In this document: piece after piece, positions 15,251-18,255 of the stretch | Numbering within the stretch: position 1 is the stretch's first letter | How the letters are laid out: the number at the start of each line of letters is the position of its first letter | Translations under genes and position numbers: made by a program | The notes under the pieces: model-generated | Seen by the model: the letters and a program-made list of their open reading frames with translations, nothing else | Database searches by the model: none | What the model was told of the DNA's origin: nothing | NCBI GenBank assembly: GCA_017440425.1 | Contig: JAFSHJ010000295.1 | Coordinates: 1 to 18,255 of the forward strand | Origin: Oscillospiraceae bacterium | GTDB lineage: Bacteria > Bacillota > Clostridia > Oscillospirales > Ruminococcaceae | DNA length: 18,255 bases | Reading direction: 5' to 3'

Positions 15251-16426
15251 GTGAGTTGTGTTATTTTCGGTGCAGGAAAAATTGCACGCGGATTTGTGGG
15301 TCATCTGCTGTATCTCAGCGGTATCGACTTTGTGTTTGTAGAAAAAGTTGACGCCCTCTGCGACCTGATAAACGAGAGAGGCGAATATCTGGTAAACATT
15401 CTTGGCGACAGCTCCAAGAACACCGTTGTTAAAAACGCAAAGGCATTGAAGTTCTCCCAAAAAGAGGAGATCTCCGCAGCAATTGCCGAGGCTGACTGCG
15501 TTTTCACCTCCGTCGGCGGCAAAAACCTCAACGATATCACCGAATATCTTGCAGCGGGCATTGAGAAGAGAGCAGAGACAAACCCCAAGCCCATGAATAT
15601 CATCACCTGCGAAAACTGGAAAAAGCCTGCGGATATCCTTCGTGACGGAATTGCAGCAAAGCTCTCCGAAGAGAACAAGGCATTTTTGGCTGAAAAGGTG
15701 GGCATCACCGAGGCTGTCATCATGCGCTCCGGCATCGAGGCAACTCCCGACCTTTTGGCAAAAGATCCGCTGGTGGTCAACGTTCAGAACTTCTGGAAAT
15801 TCCCCTTTGATGCATCCCGCACAAAGGCTCCCATGCCCGAGAATATGATCTGCCTTGAGCCTATCTATGAGTTCACGGGCTTCCTTGAGAGAAAGTTCTA
15901 CACCTACAATGCCGCAAACGGAACCACCTCCTTCGTGGGTGCCGTGCTTGGGTATAAATACATTGCGGATGCCGCTTATGATCCTAGAATTCTGGAGCTG
16001 CTGGACGGTGTTTACAAGGAGACAGCCACTGCACTCTCTAAAAAGCACAACTTCCCCTTTGATGAGCAGTGGGCATTCACAAGAACCTCCCTCAACAAGC
16101 TGCAGGACAGAAACATTGTCGATTATATCGAGCGCAACGCAAGAGACCCGATGAGAAAGCTGGGTCCCGACGACAGACTGGTTGGTTCTGCACGTCTCTG
16201 CCTTGAATACGGCGTTGTGCCCGAGAGCCTTTCCGTTGCCATTGCCTGCGCAATGTATTACGAAGAGCCCACAGACGAGTTTGCCGTGGAACTCAAGAGA
16301 ATGCGCGAGGAAGAGGGCATTCCCGCCATCATTGAAAAGGTGTGCAAACTTGACGTAAACGGCGAGCTTGCAAAGCTTATTATGGCAAAGGTTCAGCTTA
16401 TTAAGGAATGGGGTTGGGTCAAATGA
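15251..16426 (+). CDS. Mannitol-dehydrogenase-superfamily protein, first of a tandem pair, active-site His replaced by Asn
   Basis: The 391-residue protein belongs to the polyol-specific long-chain dehydrogenases (MtlD, UxuB and UxaB relatives). Visible are the Rossmann motif GAGKIARGF (7-15), an acidic residue after strand two ('FVFVEK', Glu31, suggesting NAD), 'IITCENWKKPADIL' (117-130), 'FLERKFYTYNAAN' (211-223) and the C-terminal 'RNARDPMRKLGPDDRLVG' (295-312). The family's catalytic K-x4-N-x2-H is present as Lys215 and Asn220, but the His position (223) is Asn. It lies 16 nt after the kinase gene and overlaps its paralog by 4 nt (ATGA). The usual 'mannitol-1-phosphate 5-dehydrogenase' label is therefore unsafe. 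It may be a redox enzyme with altered chemistry or a partner subunit of the next gene product. Confidence 0.85.
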   Translation: MSCVIFGAGKIARGFVGHLLYLSGIDFVFVEKVDALCDLINERGEYLVNILGDSSKNTVVKNAKALKFSQKEEISAAIAEADCVFTSVGGKNLNDITEYLAAGIEKRAETNPKPMNIITCENWKKPADILRDGIAAKLSEENKAFLAEKVGITEAVIMRSGIEATPDLLAKDPLVVNVQNFWKFPFDASRTKAPMPENMICLEPIYEFTGFLERKFYTYNAANGTTSFVGAVLGYKYIADAAYDPRILELLDGVYKETATALSKKHNFPFDEQWAFTRTSLNKLQDRNIVDYIERNARDPMRKLGPDDRLVGSARLCLEYGVVPESLSVAIACAMYYEEPTDEFAVELKRMREEEGIPAIIEKVCKLDVNGELAKLIMAKVQLIKEWGWVK

Positions 16427-17526
16427 GCAAAATAGCTGTTATCGGTGCAGGTAAAACCGGCAGAGGTTTCATCGGCAGACTGCTTACGGAAGCAGGCAAA
16501 GAGATAATGTTCGTGGACAAAATCGAAGCGCTGGTGGAAAAGCTCAACGCAGAGGGCGGATTCACCGTAGAGTTTTTCGGAAAGACCAGAGAGGCTGTCC
16601 GCGTGGATAACTATAAGGCATACACCTGGGAGAATGCGGATTTTGCAGATGCAGAGCTGGTTTTTGTCTCTGTCTGCGGACAGAACCTGAAGGATGTGGG
16701 CGCAAAGCTCACAGAGAAGCTTGATGCAGGTAAGAAATATTATCTCATCACCTGCGAGAATGCTTCCCATCCCTCCAAAACATTGAGAGAAGCAATTGAG
16801 GGCAAAAACGTGGCAGTCAGCGAGGCCACCGTTTTCTGCACCACCATCGAATCCGACGGATACAACATCAACTCGGAGAACTATCCCTATCTCCAGTGCG
16901 ATGCAGAGCTTCTTGAGGGATATGTTCCCGACGTGGCTTCCGTCAGAACCATCGGCAGCTTTTCGGATTTCCTCACAAGAAAGCTGTTCACCTATAACGC
17001 CGCAAGCTGCGTAATTGCATATATCGGCGCACTCAAAGGCTATACAGACTACGGCGAGGCTGCAAACGATGAGGAGATACTCAAGCTTCTCGATAAAAAC
17101 TACGGCGAGACCAATGCCGCAATGTGCAAACGCTTCGGCTACGATGAGGAAGATCAGCGTGAGTTTGCGGCGCTTTCCAAGGCAAAATTCTGCAACAGAA
17201 CCATTATCGACACCATTGCACGAAATGCCCGTGAGCCCCACAGAAAGCTGGGCGGCGGCGAGCGCATCATTGGTGCGGCAAAGCTGATAAGAGAGTTTGG
17301 CGGAGACGCATCGGTGCTGGAGCTGACAGCTGCGGCAGCGGTGCTCTATGAGGACAGCGCAGACGCCAACTGGACGGCAATTAAAGCCGAAAAAGGTGAG
17401 ATCGGTGTGCTGAAGGATATCTGCCTGCTGAACGAAGATGAGGCAATTTTCAAGAATATTATGGCTTGTATTGAGAAGATAAAGGCAGACCGCAATGCTG
17501 TTATAACAGAAACCGCAAACAACTGA
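16423..17526 (+). CDS. Mannitol-dehydrogenase-superfamily protein, second of a tandem pair, active-site His replaced by Ser
   Basis: The 367-residue protein is a diverged paralog of the preceding gene. It has GAGKTGRGFIG (8-18), 'IMFVDKIEAL' with Asp32 at the NAD-selective position, 'ITCENASHPSKTL' (109-121), 'LTRKLFTYNAAS' (184-195) and 'RNAREPHRKLGGGERIIGAA' (267-286). Within K-x4-N-x2-H it keeps Lys187 and Asn192, but position 195 is Ser. The ATG at 16423 overlaps the upstream TGA (ATGA), the mark of translational coupling and often of a shared complex; an in-frame ATG at 16408 is inside the first gene. The two proteins share their motifs but differ a lot between them, so the duplication is old and each copy has probably specialised. 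GH35 follows 23 nt later. Confidence 0.85.
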   Translation: MSKIAVIGAGKTGRGFIGRLLTEAGKEIMFVDKIEALVEKLNAEGGFTVEFFGKTREAVRVDNYKAYTWENADFADAELVFVSVCGQNLKDVGAKLTEKLDAGKKYYLITCENASHPSKTLREAIEGKNVAVSEATVFCTTIESDGYNINSENYPYLQCDAELLEGYVPDVASVRTIGSFSDFLTRKLFTYNAASCVIAYIGALKGYTDYGEAANDEEILKLLDKNYGETNAAMCKRFGYDEEDQREFAALSKAKFCNRTIIDTIARNAREPHRKLGGGERIIGAAKLIREFGGDASVLELTAAAAVLYEDSADANWTAIKAEKGEIGVLKDICLLNEDEAIFKNIMACIEKIKADRNAVITETANN

Positions 17527-17549
17527 CCTTGCTGAAGGGAGAATAAACG

Positions 17550-18255
17550 ATGCTTACGGTAAAAAACAAAAAGTTTTATCTGGACGGAGAAGAATTTAAA
17601 ATTCAAAGCGGCGCATTTCACTATTTCAGAGCTTTGCCGGAATATTGGGAGGAGATACTCACCAAAATCAAGGCGGCGGGTCTCAACACAGTTGAAAGCT
17701 ACACCTGCTGGAACATGCACGAGCCACGCAAAGGTGAATATAACTTCTCCGGAATGCTGGATATCGAGCGTTTTATAAAGACAGCAGAGAAGGTGGGACT
17801 CAAAGTTATCCTCCGCACAGGTCCCTACATCTGTGCAGAGTGGGAAAACGGAGGTTTCCCCTACTGGCTGCTCAAAAAGGAATATAACGTAAGACTGAGA
17901 TGCAACAACGAAGCCTATCTCAAACACCTGAGAGATTGGTTCCACGTCATCCTCTCCAAAATCAGACCCTATCTTGACGTAAACGGCGGTCCGGTTATCG
18001 CAATGGCCATCGAAAACGAATACGGCTCCTTTGGCGACGATTTCTCCTATTTGGCAGAGGTTGAGAAAATCTACCGCGACGAAAATATGGATTGCCTCTA
18101 TATTGCTGCGGATGGAAACAAGCACTATCATCTCTCCACCGGCAGAAGCGGTACCCACATCACCCAGGGTATAGATTTTGGCGGCAGATGCGAAGCGGAT
18201 ACATTTACCACCGTTGACGAGTACGACCCCGAAACTCCCTATTTTACAGCAGAAT
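17550..18255 (+). CDS. GH35 beta-galactosidase, N-terminal part (cut by window end)
   Basis: The first 235 residues of a GH35 enzyme are visible. In order they show 'SGAFHYFRALPEYW' (20-33), 'AGLNTVESYTCWNMHEP' (43-59), 'GEYNFSGMLDIERFI' (62-76), 'GPYICAEWENGGFPYWLL' (91-108) and 'GGPVIAMAIENEYGSFG' (146-162). Glu157 is the expected acid/base; the nucleophile Glu would lie beyond the window. In the PROSITE GH35 signature a Gln precedes 'xENE', but here it is Ala153. There is no signal peptide, so the enzyme is cytoplasmic. The ATG follows AAGGGAGAA, 7 nt upstream. GH35 enzymes remove terminal beta-galactose or related residues. As the last visible gene of the ROK operon it probably releases the sugar that the other enzymes handle. 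The fragment has no stop codon. Confidence 0.92.
   Translation, partial: MLTVKNKKFYLDGEEFKIQSGAFHYFRALPEYWEEILTKIKAAGLNTVESYTCWNMHEPRKGEYNFSGMLDIERFIKTAEKVGLKVILRTGPYICAEWENGGFPYWLLKKEYNVRLRCNNEAYLKHLRDWFHVILSKIRPYLDVNGGPVIAMAIENEYGSFGDDFSYLAEVEKIYRDENMDCLYIAADGNKHYHLSTGRSGTHITQGIDFGGRCEADTFTTVDEYDPETPYFTAE

Noticed and set aside
14966..16048. A 360-codon minus-strand frame opposite the kinase and first mannitol-dehydrogenase relative
   Set aside because: Spans two real genes on the other strand and shows no family motif.
15251..16426. Calling the first dehydrogenase relative mannitol-1-phosphate 5-dehydrogenase (mtlD)
   Set aside because: The active-site His is Asn, no mannitol PTS genes are nearby, and a tandem paralog has the same loss, so a specific name is not supported.

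Overview
The window reads as part of a chromosome from a Clostridia-class Firmicute, most like an uncultured gut member of the Oscillospirales/Ruminococcaceae. This is inferred from AGGAG-type ribosome binding sites, clostridial-looking ThiH/ThiE/ThiD and Eda/KdgK sequences, a zinc-ribbon membrane protein of a Firmicutes type, mid-range GC, AT-rich promoters and frequent GTG/TTG starts. No rRNA, tRNA, phage, transposase or CRISPR array was seen.

Layout. (1) Positions 1-1697, plus strand: the 3' end of thiH, then thiE and thiD, a thiamine-synthesis operon closed by a perfect 16-bp hairpin that also faces the next unit. (2) Positions 1760-3408, minus strand: eda then kdgK, overlapping by 4 nt, the last two steps of hexuronate/KDG breakdown. 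(3) Positions 3409-3707: a divergent intergenic region with a 114-bp branched inverted repeat (one long outer stem enclosing three hairpins) and a near-consensus promoter. (4) Positions 3708-7421, plus strand: an AraC-type regulator, a 721-residue fusion of an alpha/beta hydrolase with a condensation-like acyltransferase, and a six-helix zinc-ribbon membrane protein. A strong bidirectional terminator follows. (5) Positions 7527-10676, minus strand: a 1049-residue cytoplasmic glycoside hydrolase resembling GH106 alpha-L-rhamnosidases. (6) Positions 10937 to the end, plus strand: a seven-gene carbohydrate operon. Its order is ROK-type regulator, UlaG-like metallo-lactonase, zinc alcohol dehydrogenase, FGGY sugar kinase, two tandem mannitol-dehydrogenase-superfamily proteins, and a GH35 beta-galactosidase cut by the window end.

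How they work together. The divergent glycosidase and the ROK operon share a 260-bp control region with two good promoters and a perfect 7-1-7 palindrome at the predicted operon start site. Together they look like a cytoplasmic system that trims an imported oligosaccharide or glycoside (GH106-like, GH35) and then processes a released sugar by oxidation/reduction, lactone opening and phosphorylation. The most unusual point is that both tandem dehydrogenases keep the family's Lys and Asn but have lost the active-site His (Asn in one, Ser in the other). The substrate cannot be read from the sequence, and no transporter lies in the window. The eda-kdgK pair could take products if the pathway ends at 2-keto-3-deoxygluconate, but that link is inference.
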